Of a stretch of 64,000 nt of DNA, positions 8,871 through 17,692 are shown in pieces. This DNA is from JBBRNH01 sp038230415. Its GTDB lineage: Bacteria; Bacteroidota; Bacteroidia; Cytophagales; Spirosomataceae. The stretch lies in contig JBBRNH010000002.1 in assembly GCA_038230415.1 (NCBI GenBank), forward strand, positions 62,001 to 126,000, in the 5' to 3' direction. Numbering within the stretch: position 1 is the first letter of the stretch; each line of letters starts with the position of its first letter. A model generated the notes under the pieces. That model ran no database searches, had not been told where the DNA came from, and worked only from the letters and a program-made list of their open reading frames with translations. A program made the translations under genes and the position numbers.

Positions 8871-9180
8871 GTTGATTCATGGACAACCTTATCCGGTGAA
8901 AGGAGCCGTTTCAGAACGATTTGCAAAAAAAGTTTTCTGACGACTCCATTGAATCCTGCTGCTTCAATCTGGCAACTGACCTCGTGTATTGAACCGTAGT
9001 ACATTGACTTTCAAATATTTGTGTTGTGTACTGGTACTGAATCCAGAACGGAAGATCGCCAGAGACCCAATCAGCAAGGGCGATAAGAAAAAGAATATCT
9101 GAAAAATTTAGTCAATAAGTGAACAAATTTGAGGACAGCATGGTTTATTAATTGACAATCACCTACAACAACTGTCAACC
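8871..9180 (+). promoter_or_regulatory. Control region of tolC-emrAB with putative MarR operator
   Basis: Intergenic region between MarR paralogue 2 and the TolC gene. At 9143-9163 the overlapping sequences GTTTATTAATT (reverse of AATTAATAAAC) and TAATTGACAATCACC end 18 bases before the start codon. Both recur upstream of the ACP gene, and AATTAATAAAC also at 17504-17514. Their closeness to the start fits repression by a MarR protein. Confidence 0.5.
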
Positions 9181-10494
9181 ATGAAAACAACGGTCTCCCT
9201 TTTGGCTCTGGCCCTCCTGCACGGGGTCGTTACCGCCCAAACCCCAGCCCTGACGCTTGACGAAGCGGTGCGGCTGGCTCAGCAACACAGTACCGCCGTC
9301 AAGGTCAATGCCGCCGATCAGGGTGCCGCCCTCGCCCGCGTCCAGCAGGCCCGCGACCGCTATCTGCCCAACGTGACGGCCAACCTGAGTTACGTCCGCA
9401 TCAGCGACAACATCCGCCCCTTTACGGTGTCGCTGCCCGAAGTCGGCGCGGTCGAGCTGAACCCCCAGATTCTCAACCAGTCGTACAATAACATCGCGGT
9501 GCGGCAACTGCTTTGGGCCGGTGGCGCGGTCAAGCTGGGGATTCGGGCCGCCGAGCGCGAAGCCGAAGCCCTGCGGCTGGAAGCCGGTCAGCATCAGTTG
9601 CAGGCCGCCGACAACGTGACCCGGATTTGGCAAAACCTGTACCTGCTGGCCACCTCCGAGCAGCTTATCCGGCAAAACGTCCGGCTGCTGACCGACCGTC
9701 GGCGGGACGTGACCAACCTGGAAAAGCAGGGAATCGTGCTGAAAAACGACGGACTGAAGATTGACTTAGCCATCTCGACCCTCGAAGCGAGTCTGGTGGA
9801 GATTCAGACCGGGCGGGCGATCAACACCTTCAACTTAGCCACCGCCACCGGCTCCTCCGAACAGGTTGCCATCGACACGACCGACTTTTCGCTGCCCACT
9901 GACGTGGCTCCGCTAACGGATTATCTGGCCGATGCCCAGCAAAACCGCCCGGAACTGCTGGCTCTGGGGCAACGCCGGGAAGCGGCCCTGATCGGCAAGC
10001 GGCTGGTGGAACTGAACCGGATGCCGACGCTCAGTCTGGGCGGCAGTTACGATTACAACCGGCCTAACCAGCGGGTGTTTCCCAACAAACCGGAGTTTAC
10101 CGGCACCTGGCAGGCGGGGGCGTTTCTGAGCTTTACCCTCAGCGGCCTTTATACAAACCGGGCCAAAGAAACCGAAAGCCGCTACGGGCTGGAACGGCTC
10201 AACACCGCCCTGGATCAGGTGCGGGACGGAATTCGGATGGAAGTCAATGCCGCCTATCAGACCTACCTGAAAGCCCGGCAGCAGATCAGCCTCGCGCAGA
10301 CGGCCATCGGACAGGCGACGGAAAACTTCCGCATCGAGCAGAACCGGCTCCGGGCCGGGGCCAGCACCCCAACCGATTTTCTGGAAGCCAACACCCGCCA
10401 ACTCCAGGCCCAACTGAACCTCCGCACCGCCAAAGCCGATGCACGGCTGGCACTCTGGCAGCTTCAAAAAAGCACCGGCAAGGTCACGTATTAA
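9181..10494 (+). CDS. TolC-family outer membrane protein of an EmrAB-type pump
   Basis: Signal peptide MKTTVSLLALALLHGVVTAQ followed by the two helical OEP repeats of a TolC-type channel (LTLDEAVRLAQQHSTAVKVN near the start; FRIEQNRLRAGASTPTDFLE near the end). 437 residues is a normal length. First gene of a three-gene plus-strand operon with a lipoprotein adaptor and an MFS permease, so it should provide the exit duct through the outer membrane. Confidence 0.92.
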   Translation: MKTTVSLLALALLHGVVTAQTPALTLDEAVRLAQQHSTAVKVNAADQGAALARVQQARDRYLPNVTANLSYVRISDNIRPFTVSLPEVGAVELNPQILNQSYNNIAVRQLLWAGGAVKLGIRAAEREAEALRLEAGQHQLQAADNVTRIWQNLYLLATSEQLIRQNVRLLTDRRRDVTNLEKQGIVLKNDGLKIDLAISTLEASLVEIQTGRAINTFNLATATGSSEQVAIDTTDFSLPTDVAPLTDYLADAQQNRPELLALGQRREAALIGKRLVELNRMPTLSLGGSYDYNRPNQRVFPNKPEFTGTWQAGAFLSFTLSGLYTNRAKETESRYGLERLNTALDQVRDGIRMEVNAAYQTYLKARQQISLAQTAIGQATENFRIEQNRLRAGASTPTDFLEANTRQLQAQLNLRTAKADARLALWQLQKSTGKVTY

Positions 10495-10568
10495 GTCATT
10501 GCAATTCGTAAACCGTTCATAATCAACTTGTTTTTCCAACCAGTACATTTTTCCAAACACAACAACCA

Positions 10569-11654
10569 ATGAAAACCAACCGCTTACTCCTCCTCGGCGC
10601 ACTCGCCCTGACCACCCTGATGACCGCCTGCCAGTCCGGTCAGGAAACCGACAACGCCCAGCTTCAGGCTGACATCAGCCCGGTGATCCCGAAGGTAAAC
10701 GGCACCGTGATTGCCCTGAACGTGACCGACAACCAGCCCGTGAAAGCCGGTGACACACTGGCCCGACTCGACGACCGTGACTTTGTGCTGCGGGTGCAGC
10801 AGGCCGAAATCGCCCTCGAACAGGCCAAAGCCAATGTGGTGGTAGCCCGCAAAACCAGCCGCTCCGCAACCCTCGGCACGGCTCCGGTGTCGGACAATGC
10901 CCAGGCCGCTGCCGCCGGGATCGCAGCCGCGCAGGAAGGGGTGAAAGCTGCCGAGGTGCGGGTGCGCCAGGCGACGCTGAACTTCGACCGGCAGGCGCAG
11001 TTGCTGGCCCAGGAGTCAACCCCCCGGCAGGTGTATGACAACGTGAAATCGGAGCAGGAAGCCGCCGAAGCCGGGTTGCGCGTGGCGCAGGCGCAGGTGG
11101 TGGTGCTGCAACGGCAGGCCAGCGCGGCCCGCAACCAGGTGACGACGGCCCAAACCCAGGCGGGCGTGGTCGGCGAAGGGATTCCGCTGGCCGAACTCGC
11201 CGTGAAACAGGCACGTACCAACTTAGAGAACGCCCGGCTGCAACTGTCCTACACCATCATCACCGCACCAACGGCGGGCGTGGTTTCGGACAAAAGCATC
11301 CAGCTTGGGCAGGTGGTAGCCGCCGGGCAGACGCTGCTGAAAGTGGCCGATGACCGCAAAACCTGGATCGTGGCCAACTTCAAAGAAACCCAGATGGCCG
11401 ATATGCACGTCGGTCAGCCGGTGGAGGTCAACGTGGATGCCTACCCCGACAAAACGTTCAAAGGCCGGGTCGAATCGGTGGCTCAGGCGACGGGCGCGCG
11501 GTTTTCGATGCTGCCCCCGGACAACGCCACCGGCAATTTCGTGAAAGTAACCCAGCGCGTGCCGGTGCGGATCGCCTTCGCCGAAGCTGCCGATGCTGCC
11601 ACCCCGTTGCGGGCCGGCATGAGCGTCAAGGTGCTGGTGAAAGACAAAATTTGA
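10569..11654 (+). CDS. HlyD/EmrA-family efflux adaptor, lipoprotein form
   Basis: Periplasmic adaptor linking the MFS permease to TolC. Residues 1-22 are a lipoprotein signal with lipobox MTAC, so it appears lipid-anchored rather than held by a transmembrane helix as in Escherichia coli EmrA. A split lipoyl-like domain (VIPKVNGTVIALNVTDNQPV and TAPTAGVVSDKSIQLGQVV) encloses a long Ala/Gln-rich coiled-coil hairpin at about residues 75-215. A beta-barrel follows (GQPVEVNVDAYPDKTFKGRV). 361 residues. A 74-base gap separates it from the TolC gene. Confidence 0.92.
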   Translation: MKTNRLLLLGALALTTLMTACQSGQETDNAQLQADISPVIPKVNGTVIALNVTDNQPVKAGDTLARLDDRDFVLRVQQAEIALEQAKANVVVARKTSRSATLGTAPVSDNAQAAAAGIAAAQEGVKAAEVRVRQATLNFDRQAQLLAQESTPRQVYDNVKSEQEAAEAGLRVAQAQVVVLQRQASAARNQVTTAQTQAGVVGEGIPLAELAVKQARTNLENARLQLSYTIITAPTAGVVSDKSIQLGQVVAAGQTLLKVADDRKTWIVANFKETQMADMHVGQPVEVNVDAYPDKTFKGRVESVAQATGARFSMLPPDNATGNFVKVTQRVPVRIAFAEAADAATPLRAGMSVKVLVKDKI

Positions 11655-11731
11655 GCCAACCAATCGGGCGAGGGTCTTCCGGGACTGCCCGCCCGATTGA
11701 ATCAACCACTTCTTTTTACCAATCAACCCAC

Positions 11732-13351
11732 ATGGAACTCTCCCTGGATACCGGCACAACATTGGCCCCGGTTGCGGCCACCCCAACCAGTACCGCCCCA
11801 ACCTACGAAGTGGGCGCACGCAAATGGCTCATCACGATTACGGTGATTACCTGCGCGATCATGGAACTCATCGACACCTCGATCATCAACGTCGCCACCC
11901 GGCAGATTGCGGGTAACCTGGGAGCCACCATCGAAGAAACCGCCTGGGTGATTACGGCCTACGCCGTCTCGAACATTATCATCATCCCGCTGACGGGCTT
12001 TCTGTCGGACATCATCGGGCGGAAGGTATATTTCACGGCTTCGGTCGCGTTGTTTACCGTCGCGTCGTTTCTGTGCGGCTCGGCCCACAGCATCGAGATG
12101 CTGATTCTGTGGCGGTTCGTGCAGGGCATCGGTGGCGGTGCGCTGCTGGCAACGGCCCAGACGGTGCTGGTCGAGACGTTTCCGCCCGAAGAATTAGACA
12201 GCGCGAACGGCATCTACGGGGCCGGGATCGTGATGGGACCCACGCTCGGCCCGGTGCTGGGCGGCTACCTGACCGACAATTTTCACTGGGGCTGGATTTT
12301 TTACGTCAACATTCCCATCGGCATCATCGCCACGATCCTGTCCTGGAAGTTCATCAAAGGCACCAAAACCAAGCGGGAGGGCAAAATCGACTACCCCGGT
12401 ATCCTGTTCATGATCGTCGGGATCGGCTGTTTGCAGATTTTCCTGGAAGAAGGCGAACGCAAAGACTGGTTCGACAGCAACCTGATTACCGCGCTGGGGA
12501 TTGCCTCGGTCATCGGGCTGGCCCTGTTCATCTACCGCGAGCTGACGATCCAGAATCCGGTCGTGGATTTGAAAGTGCTGCGGAACCGTAACGTGGCCGT
12601 GGGGTCGGTGCTGCGGGTGGCCTTCGGGGTCGGGATTTACTGCTCGGTGTTTCTGTACCCGGTGTTTGTGCAGGGGTTTCTGGGCTGGAACGCCACCCGG
12701 ACGGGTCTGTTGATGCTGCCCTCGTCGCTGATTACGGGGATGCTGATGGGCGCGATGGGTGCGGCTATTGGCAAGGGCGTGAACCCCAAACTGCTGGTCA
12801 TCATCGGCTTTGCGTTCGTGATCGCCTACGAGGTGCTGACCTATTTCAGCGCGACGATGCAGGCGGGGGAAGCGGACTTTTTCTGGCCGCAACTGATTCG
12901 GGGCGTAGGCTTCGGCTTCATCTTCGTGCCGGTGGCCGGGCTGAGTCTGTCGGGGCTGAAAGGCAAGGACATCGCCCAGGCATCGGGCATCACCAATATG
13001 CTGCAACTGATGGGGGGCGCGATTGGCATTGCCGTGGTCAACACCTTTGTCACGCGCCGGATCAGCATCCACCGGATGGACTTGCTGCCGAATATCTCCC
13101 TGTCGAATCCGGCGGCTGTGGATCGGTTTCAGGGGTTGGTGATGCAGTTCCGGGCCGGGGGTCGCTCGTTGGTGGACGCGCAGAGGCTGGCAACGGGGGC
13201 TTTGGAAGGGGCCGTCTCGACCCAGGCCGCCGTGCTGAGCTACGCCGAAGGCTTTATGCTGATCGGCATTATCTGCGCGGCCGTGCTGCCGCTGGTGCTG
13301 CTGGCGAAGATCAAAAAAGGCGAGCCGATGGAGGTAAGCATGGGCCATTGA
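11732..13351 (+). CDS. DHA2-family MFS drug:proton antiporter (EmrB/QacA type)
   Basis: Inner-membrane permease with about 14 transmembrane segments. The MFS motif A is visible as GFLSDIIGRK and the antiporter motif C as GIVMGPTLGPVLGGYL. An acidic residue lies in TM1 (MELIDTSIINVA), typical for DHA2. I use the ATG at 11732 because a frame from 11651 would add a hydrophilic leader overlapping the adaptor gene, while all three genes of the operon show a CAACC-rich stretch just before the chosen ATG. 539 residues. Probable function is multidrug export with the two preceding genes. Confidence 0.92.
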   Translation: MELSLDTGTTLAPVAATPTSTAPTYEVGARKWLITITVITCAIMELIDTSIINVATRQIAGNLGATIEETAWVITAYAVSNIIIIPLTGFLSDIIGRKVYFTASVALFTVASFLCGSAHSIEMLILWRFVQGIGGGALLATAQTVLVETFPPEELDSANGIYGAGIVMGPTLGPVLGGYLTDNFHWGWIFYVNIPIGIIATILSWKFIKGTKTKREGKIDYPGILFMIVGIGCLQIFLEEGERKDWFDSNLITALGIASVIGLALFIYRELTIQNPVVDLKVLRNRNVAVGSVLRVAFGVGIYCSVFLYPVFVQGFLGWNATRTGLLMLPSSLITGMLMGAMGAAIGKGVNPKLLVIIGFAFVIAYEVLTYFSATMQAGEADFFWPQLIRGVGFGFIFVPVAGLSLSGLKGKDIAQASGITNMLQLMGGAIGIAVVNTFVTRRISIHRMDLLPNISLSNPAAVDRFQGLVMQFRAGGRSLVDAQRLATGALEGAVSTQAAVLSYAEGFMLIGIICAAVLPLVLLAKIKKGEPMEVSMGH

Positions 13352-13392
13352 CCCGCCAGCGAAGCGGTTATCTAACCGAAGATTAGCCGATT

Positions 13393-13437
13393 AGTCAGGA
13401 CGGGAAAGGGGTATAAGATCGTCTTACCGTCCTGACT
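13393..13437. terminator. Hairpin after emrB-like gene
   Basis: Perfect 11-base inverted arms (AGTCAGGACGG at 13393-13403 and its complement at 13427-13437) with a 23-base loop, 42 bases after the pump operon. There is no clear T tract, so it may be a transcript 3' structure or an operator for the next gene. Confidence 0.4.
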
Positions 13438-13525
13438 CAATTCTGTATCCCGAAAAGCAGAATCACAGTATTCCGAAAAACCGGCAACCGCATAATTTCG
13501 TTTACTTGATTCACAACCCCGACGC

Positions 13526-13963
13526 ATGAAATTATCAGAGAAAGGCCCCCTCAAACCCGCGCCCGTGCTGGCCGGACCGGGCCAAAAAACCGCCGAAGCC
13601 ATTCAGTCCTGGCCAACCATTATTTCGGCTACCCACTGGGATTTGTTCAACCGTTCCCGCGTGGACGGAGCCGATTTTTACGTGGACGAAGCCGAACTGG
13701 GTCATATTCACCTGAATGGCGAGGTTCATTTGGCCGCGACGAGCGAGCTGGGGCTACCCCTGCTGGCGCGGGGCTTGGTTGGCCCGCTGCCCTACGGTAA
13801 GGCGCATGGCGACTGGGTTTCGTTCATGATACGCACCGATACGGATGCCGACCACGCCACCTGGCTGTTTCAACTTAACTACGACCGGCTCCGGGGCGCG
13901 TCAATAACCGCCCTGACCGAGCGCATCGCAATGTATCAGATGCAGGCGATGAGGAATCCGTAA
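13526..13963 (+). CDS. Luciferase-domain (DUF5519-type) protein
   Basis: A 145-residue soluble protein carrying the pattern GHIHLNGEVHLAATSEL followed by ARGLVGPLPYGKAHG, which I recognise as the small domain named luciferase in Pfam (DUF5519-like). Despite the name, bacterial members have no proven light-emitting role. No signal peptide. It stands alone between the pump operon and the convergent AlkA gene. Confidence 0.65.
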   Translation: MKLSEKGPLKPAPVLAGPGQKTAEAIQSWPTIISATHWDLFNRSRVDGADFYVDEAELGHIHLNGEVHLAATSELGLPLLARGLVGPLPYGKAHGDWVSFMIRTDTDADHATWLFQLNYDRLRGASITALTERIAMYQMQAMRNP

Positions 13964-14126
13964 AAGCCGCCATGTCAGGTTCAAATGGGCCAACGGGTCA
14001 ATAGTTCAGCGATGATAATGCGCCGGAAAAACGGAATAACCCCCTGGTAGTTTTTGCTATCGGGTGCACCCGTTGCTACTTACTGACGGTGTTCCGCAGC
14101 AGCAACCCCACCCAACTCCGGTAGGG

Positions 14127-14966
14127 TCACCAGCCGTCGGCGATGCGTTCGAGGGTGCCGAGGTCGGGTTCGTCGCCGAGGTGATATGCCGCAGCCATCG
14201 CCCGGTGGAGCCGTTTTTCGGTTTTTGGGAAAGCATCTGCGTCGCCAACGCCCCGCAACAGAATAAGTTCGGCGGAGAACGGGCCGATACCCGCCAATTG
14301 CTGCAATTGCGCCATCGCCTGTTCCCGATCCATCGCCCGTAGCGTGGCCCGGCTCAGCCAGTCGCCGGTGGCTTGGCCCAGGGCGCGGAGTTGCTCGACC
14401 TTACGGACGGCCAGCCCCCGGATCAGGGGCAGTTCGGCGAGCCGGTCCGGGGCCGGAAACCCGTGCATGATATGATCGCCGACTTCGACCCGCAGCCCGT
14501 GGTCTTCGGCGATGCGCCGGTTGAGGGCTGCCGCCTGCCGCACCGGAAGCTGATGCCCGATGATGGCCCGCGCAGCCGCTTCGTAGGGGCTGGGAAACAG
14601 GACGGGCCGTACACCGGGTTCCCGCTGCCGAAGATCGGCAAACACGGCATCGCGGGCGGCCACGTCGGCCAGACCCGTTCCGTCAATATCGAGCGACAGC
14701 ATCTGTTCAAGCCGGGCGCGAATCTCGTCCGTCGTGGCCCCGTCGGGATTGTCCAGCACGTGGGCGCGTACTTCTTTGCCGGGCTGGTCAAGGCGCAGAC
14801 CCACCGTTTTCCAGGACCCTTCCAGCAGCAGGGCCAGGTCAAGCACCTCCGCACCATCAGCGGTGCGGAGGGTATCGACAAAGGCGGCACTGGCGGAGAG
14901 GGTAACGCTGGCCGCCAGCGAATAATCGCCGGTGAAGCGCAGCGTGATCGGGTTGGTCGGGGTCAT
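14127..14966 (-). CDS. DNA-3-methyladenine glycosylase II-like (AlkA family)
   Basis: Base-excision glycosylase of the HhH-GPD superfamily, 279 residues. The N-terminal beta domain (LRFTGDYSLAASVTL) is followed by the helical domain. The helix-hairpin-helix is LAGIGPFSAELILLRGVG. In the segment after it, where most AlkA relatives have the catalytic aspartate (pattern AFPxxD), this protein has AFPKTE, a glutamate. It is last in an operon with AlkB and a DUF5131 protein, its ATG overlapping the alkB-like stop as ATGA. The context indicates alkylation-damage repair. Confidence 0.85.
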   Translation of the reverse strand: MTPTNPITLRFTGDYSLAASVTLSASAAFVDTLRTADGAEVLDLALLLEGSWKTVGLRLDQPGKEVRAHVLDNPDGATTDEIRARLEQMLSLDIDGTGLADVAARDAVFADLRQREPGVRPVLFPSPYEAAARAIIGHQLPVRQAAALNRRIAEDHGLRVEVGDHIMHGFPAPDRLAELPLIRGLAVRKVEQLRALGQATGDWLSRATLRAMDREQAMAQLQQLAGIGPFSAELILLRGVGDADAFPKTEKRLHRAMAAAYHLGDEPDLGTLERIADGW

Positions 14967-15565
14967 GCCTGATGGGAAGTTGCGGGTTGGGCATCGCGGT
15001 GGGGCCGGAACGTCCAGTTGATCCGTTCGCCCACCGGACGGGACGTTTTCAGCACGGCGTGTTCCCAGGTCTCCTGACAGCCGGGCAGCATAATCAGCAG
15101 CGTCCCGCTCTCCAGATCGTAGTCAATTACCTCGCGGCTCTCCAGGTGGCGCAGCTTGAACCGGCGCGTGCTGCCTAAGCTCAGCGAGGCAATGGCCGGG
15201 CTTTTGCCAATCTGCGGAAAACTGTCCGAGTGCCAGCCGATGGAGTCTTTCCCCGTCACGTAGCGGTTGCCGACGGCAAAATTGAACGTCAGCCCACTCA
15301 ACGCCTGAATCCGGTCGCGGGTATCGAGCAGGAAGTCCGGCCAGGGTTTTGCCTGGATAACGCTCCCCCGGTATTCGTACCGGAAGTCATCGCCAAACAA
15401 ACTCTCTTCGCGCGGTACGGGAATTTTTTTGCCGTACATGTTGATCTCGTCCCGCTTCCAGTCGAGTGCTTTGGACTGCTCAAACCAGTCGTTGGCTTCT
15501 GCCGTGTCCAGAAAGTTGGGGTAAAACGCCACGGGCGGTTCTACCTGAATCAGGGAATGGCTCAT
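14963..15565 (-). CDS. AlkB-like 2-oxoglutarate/Fe(II) dioxygenase
   Basis: Oxidative DNA/RNA dealkylation enzyme, 200 residues. The iron ligands are visible as WHSDSF (HxD) and the distal histidine in ETWEHAVLK, with the 2-oxoglutarate-binding arginine in RINWTFR. The substrate lid has the family pattern near FRYEYRGSVI. The start at 15565 (MSHSLIQVEPP) gives an ATGA overlap with the preceding DUF5131 gene. A longer frame from 15697 would run through that gene and adds only low-complexity sequence. It also overlaps alkA by four bases. Confidence 0.9.
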   Translation of the reverse strand: MSHSLIQVEPPVAFYPNFLDTAEANDWFEQSKALDWKRDEINMYGKKIPVPREESLFGDDFRYEYRGSVIQAKPWPDFLLDTRDRIQALSGLTFNFAVGNRYVTGKDSIGWHSDSFPQIGKSPAIASLSLGSTRRFKLRHLESREVIDYDLESGTLLIMLPGCQETWEHAVLKTSRPVGERINWTFRPHRDAQPATSHQA

Positions 15566-16395
15566 GTTGGCTGTTGGTTTACGATGAACTGACTGTCTGA
15601 GAAGCTGTTGGCGCGGGGAAGGGGCTGTCGGACGGGCATCTCGTTCCAGGTCCGTCCGTCGAGCAGCCGCCCGCCACTCCGGGCCATGCCGCCCCATTGC
15701 AGAAAAAAGAATGGAACCGGACCGCCGGACCGATTATGCCGGATGGCCTGATCCCGGATGTCGCGCACCCACTCGATGGGCATTGGCCGGGCGTTCGGAC
15801 CCGACTCGCCGGCTAATGAAATCCAGTCGATACCGTCGAGGTTGAGGTCGGGCAGCGGCCCCAGCAGCGGCTCGATGGACAAAAACCGCACGGCAGCATT
15901 GACCCGTCGCAGGTCGTCGGCCCGGTGCAGCAGGCTCGCGTCTTCAATCGACGTACCCACCCAGACGTTGCCCGGCCAGTCGATCTGTTCCGAGAGGTTA
16001 GCGAGCCGACGGGCGCGTTTGGTCAGCACCTGATAAGTGTGCCAGGGGGTGGCCCGCATCGTGTCCACGATCTGCTGAATGTATTCCAGCGGCACCCTGG
16101 GGTGAAACATATCGCTCATGCTGCCCACAAAAATGTGCCGGGGTTTTCGCCACGTCCGGGGCAGGTTGAGCGTGTCGGGGTGCAGCGTCAGGTCGAAGCC
16201 GGGGCCGGACGTGCGCGGGTCGCCGTCGTGTTGGTAGCGGGCCTGCCCCATTTCTTTGAGCCGGGCGGCAAACAGCAGGGCGTAACAATGGTCGCAGCCC
16301 GGCGAAATCCGGTCACAGCCCGTCATGGGGTTCCACGAAGTTGTTTTCCACTCGATTACGCCGTTATCGGTCGTCGAAAGTTTGATGGTTGGCAT
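15562..16395 (-). CDS. Three-Cys-motif protein, phage Gp37/Gp68 family (DUF5131)
   Basis: 277 residues. Near the N-terminus is the motif TGCDRISPGCDHCYA (CX6CX2C), resembling a radical-SAM iron-sulfur site, followed by family hallmarks IFVGSMSDMFHP, VLTKRARRL, VWVGTSIED and LSIEPLLGPL. The activity of this family is not established to my knowledge. A relation to spore photoproduct lyase-like enzymes has been suggested and some relatives have a TcmP partner, which is absent here. It is first in an operon with AlkB and AlkA, joined by ATGA overlaps, pointing to nucleic-acid damage repair. Confidence 0.85.
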   Translation of the reverse strand: MPTIKLSTTDNGVIEWKTTSWNPMTGCDRISPGCDHCYALLFAARLKEMGQARYQHDGDPRTSGPGFDLTLHPDTLNLPRTWRKPRHIFVGSMSDMFHPRVPLEYIQQIVDTMRATPWHTYQVLTKRARRLANLSEQIDWPGNVWVGTSIEDASLLHRADDLRRVNAAVRFLSIEPLLGPLPDLNLDGIDWISLAGESGPNARPMPIEWVRDIRDQAIRHNRSGGPVPFFFLQWGGMARSGGRLLDGRTWNEMPVRQPLPRANSFSDSQFIVNQQPT

Positions 16396-16445
16396 CTTGA
16401 TGGGTTCGGTTTGGTGTACGAATGAATCCGGTTAGTGGCTGTGAA

Positions 16446-17339
16446 TCAGCTTTTTGCGAAAGCAGCGGCAAACTCGTTGGCGAAATCGGCCAGTTTTACC
16501 CGGCCCATCCTGGCGGGTTTGTGCAGGATATAGTTCTCCCGCAAGGCCCCGTTATGAATGCTGTTGCCGAGTTGCATCGAGTTCTCGATAATGTGGGCGG
16601 GCAATCCCCGCTGCTCCATGCTGCTCTTCAGGGCTTCGTTGGTGAACGTGACCCAGGGCAGGTCGGGCTTGCCGATGGCGGCACCGAGGCTCTGCGCGAT
16701 TTCGTCGGGGGTACGCTCGTCGCTGGCCACGTAACGGATGGTATGGCCGGGTTCGGTATCGGGGGCGGTTAGCTCCTCGGCAGCGGCAGCGGCAATGTCG
16801 GCGGGGGCCACCAGCACCAACTGGTCATCGCCCCCGTAGTTGGCCCCGATCATGCCCGCACCCTTAATCATGCCCACGTAGTTGAACAGGTTGTAGTAGA
16901 TGTACCCGGCGCGGAGGTGCGTCACGGCTACGTCGGCCAACCCGTTCAGCATCTGCTCGACATGGTACGAACCGACGATAAACCCGGTGCCGGTTTCCCG
17001 GTGCGCCCCCCAACTGCTCAGATGCACCACCCGTTTCACGCCCGACCGCCGGATGGCCCCGGCATAGCTGCGGCCAATGGTCTGGTAATGCCCCAACTGG
17101 TCGGGCGCGGCAAAATTGGGCGGAATCATGCAATAGACGGCCCCGGCCCCGGCGAAGGTATCCGTCAGAAAATCAGCGTCTTCCAGCGAGCCGATGGCTG
17201 CCATAGCCCCCAAAGCTTCGATAGCGGCCTGCTTATCGGCCTTGCTGCTGATGACGGTAACGCTATGCCCGTCGTTGATTAATTTGGTCGCTAATGGCTT
17301 GCTGATGTTCCCCAACGAGCCGGTGATTACGATGTTCAT
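16446..17339 (-). CDS. NmrA-like NAD(P)-binding protein
   Basis: Atypical short-chain dehydrogenase of the NmrA/SDR-a type, 297 residues. The dinucleotide motif is ITGSLGNISKPLATKL, followed by a typical second strand (VTVISSKADKQ). The catalytic YxxxK is not obvious, so it may be a redox sensor or reductase. It lies upstream of the DUF5131-alkB-alkA operon on the same strand with a 50-base gap and could be part of that transcript. Confidence 0.8.
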   Translation of the reverse strand: MNIVITGSLGNISKPLATKLINDGHSVTVISSKADKQAAIEALGAMAAIGSLEDADFLTDTFAGAGAVYCMIPPNFAAPDQLGHYQTIGRSYAGAIRRSGVKRVVHLSSWGAHRETGTGFIVGSYHVEQMLNGLADVAVTHLRAGYIYYNLFNYVGMIKGAGMIGANYGGDDQLVLVAPADIAAAAAEELTAPDTEPGHTIRYVASDERTPDEIAQSLGAAIGKPDLPWVTFTNEALKSSMEQRGLPAHIIENSMQLGNSIHNGALRENYILHKPARMGRVKLADFANEFAAAFAKS

Positions 17340-17692
17340 GATTGAAACTGGTTGAGGTACTGAGGTTGATTAATGAACTGACGATGATGGTGCCATGAGA
17401 ATAGACAGGTAGCCCGTTGCGGTTGACGGACTGATGCGCTCCGAAGAATCAGGTACAGCGTTCATGATGGTCAGGTTTGAGCTTGCCCTTCGTTGGACAA
17501 GACAATTAATAAACTAACAGCCAGTCTAATTAGTTCATAAATTTACTAAATAAATTTGTTACCAATCATAAAAGAGACTCAAATCGGGTATAACTCCAAT
17601 AAATCACCGTCGTGAATCACGTTTTTTGTGCATAAATAGATGAGTAGGCTGTCAGTTAAACGTTGACTGCCTTCCCCGTCGGTCGGGTGTGG
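17340..17692. promoter_or_regulatory. AT-rich intergenic control region
   Basis: A 353-base spacer, strikingly AT-rich at about 17500-17660, upstream of the NmrA-like gene. It carries AATTAATAAAC at 17504-17514, also found upstream of the ACP and TolC genes and possibly a MarR operator. No gene is visible. Confidence 0.4.

Noticed and set aside
12194..13348. Long minus-strand open frame (384 codons) opposite the MFS permease gene
   Set aside because: Its translation is His/Gln/Arg-rich with no domain features and mirrors the codon structure of the GC-rich permease gene.
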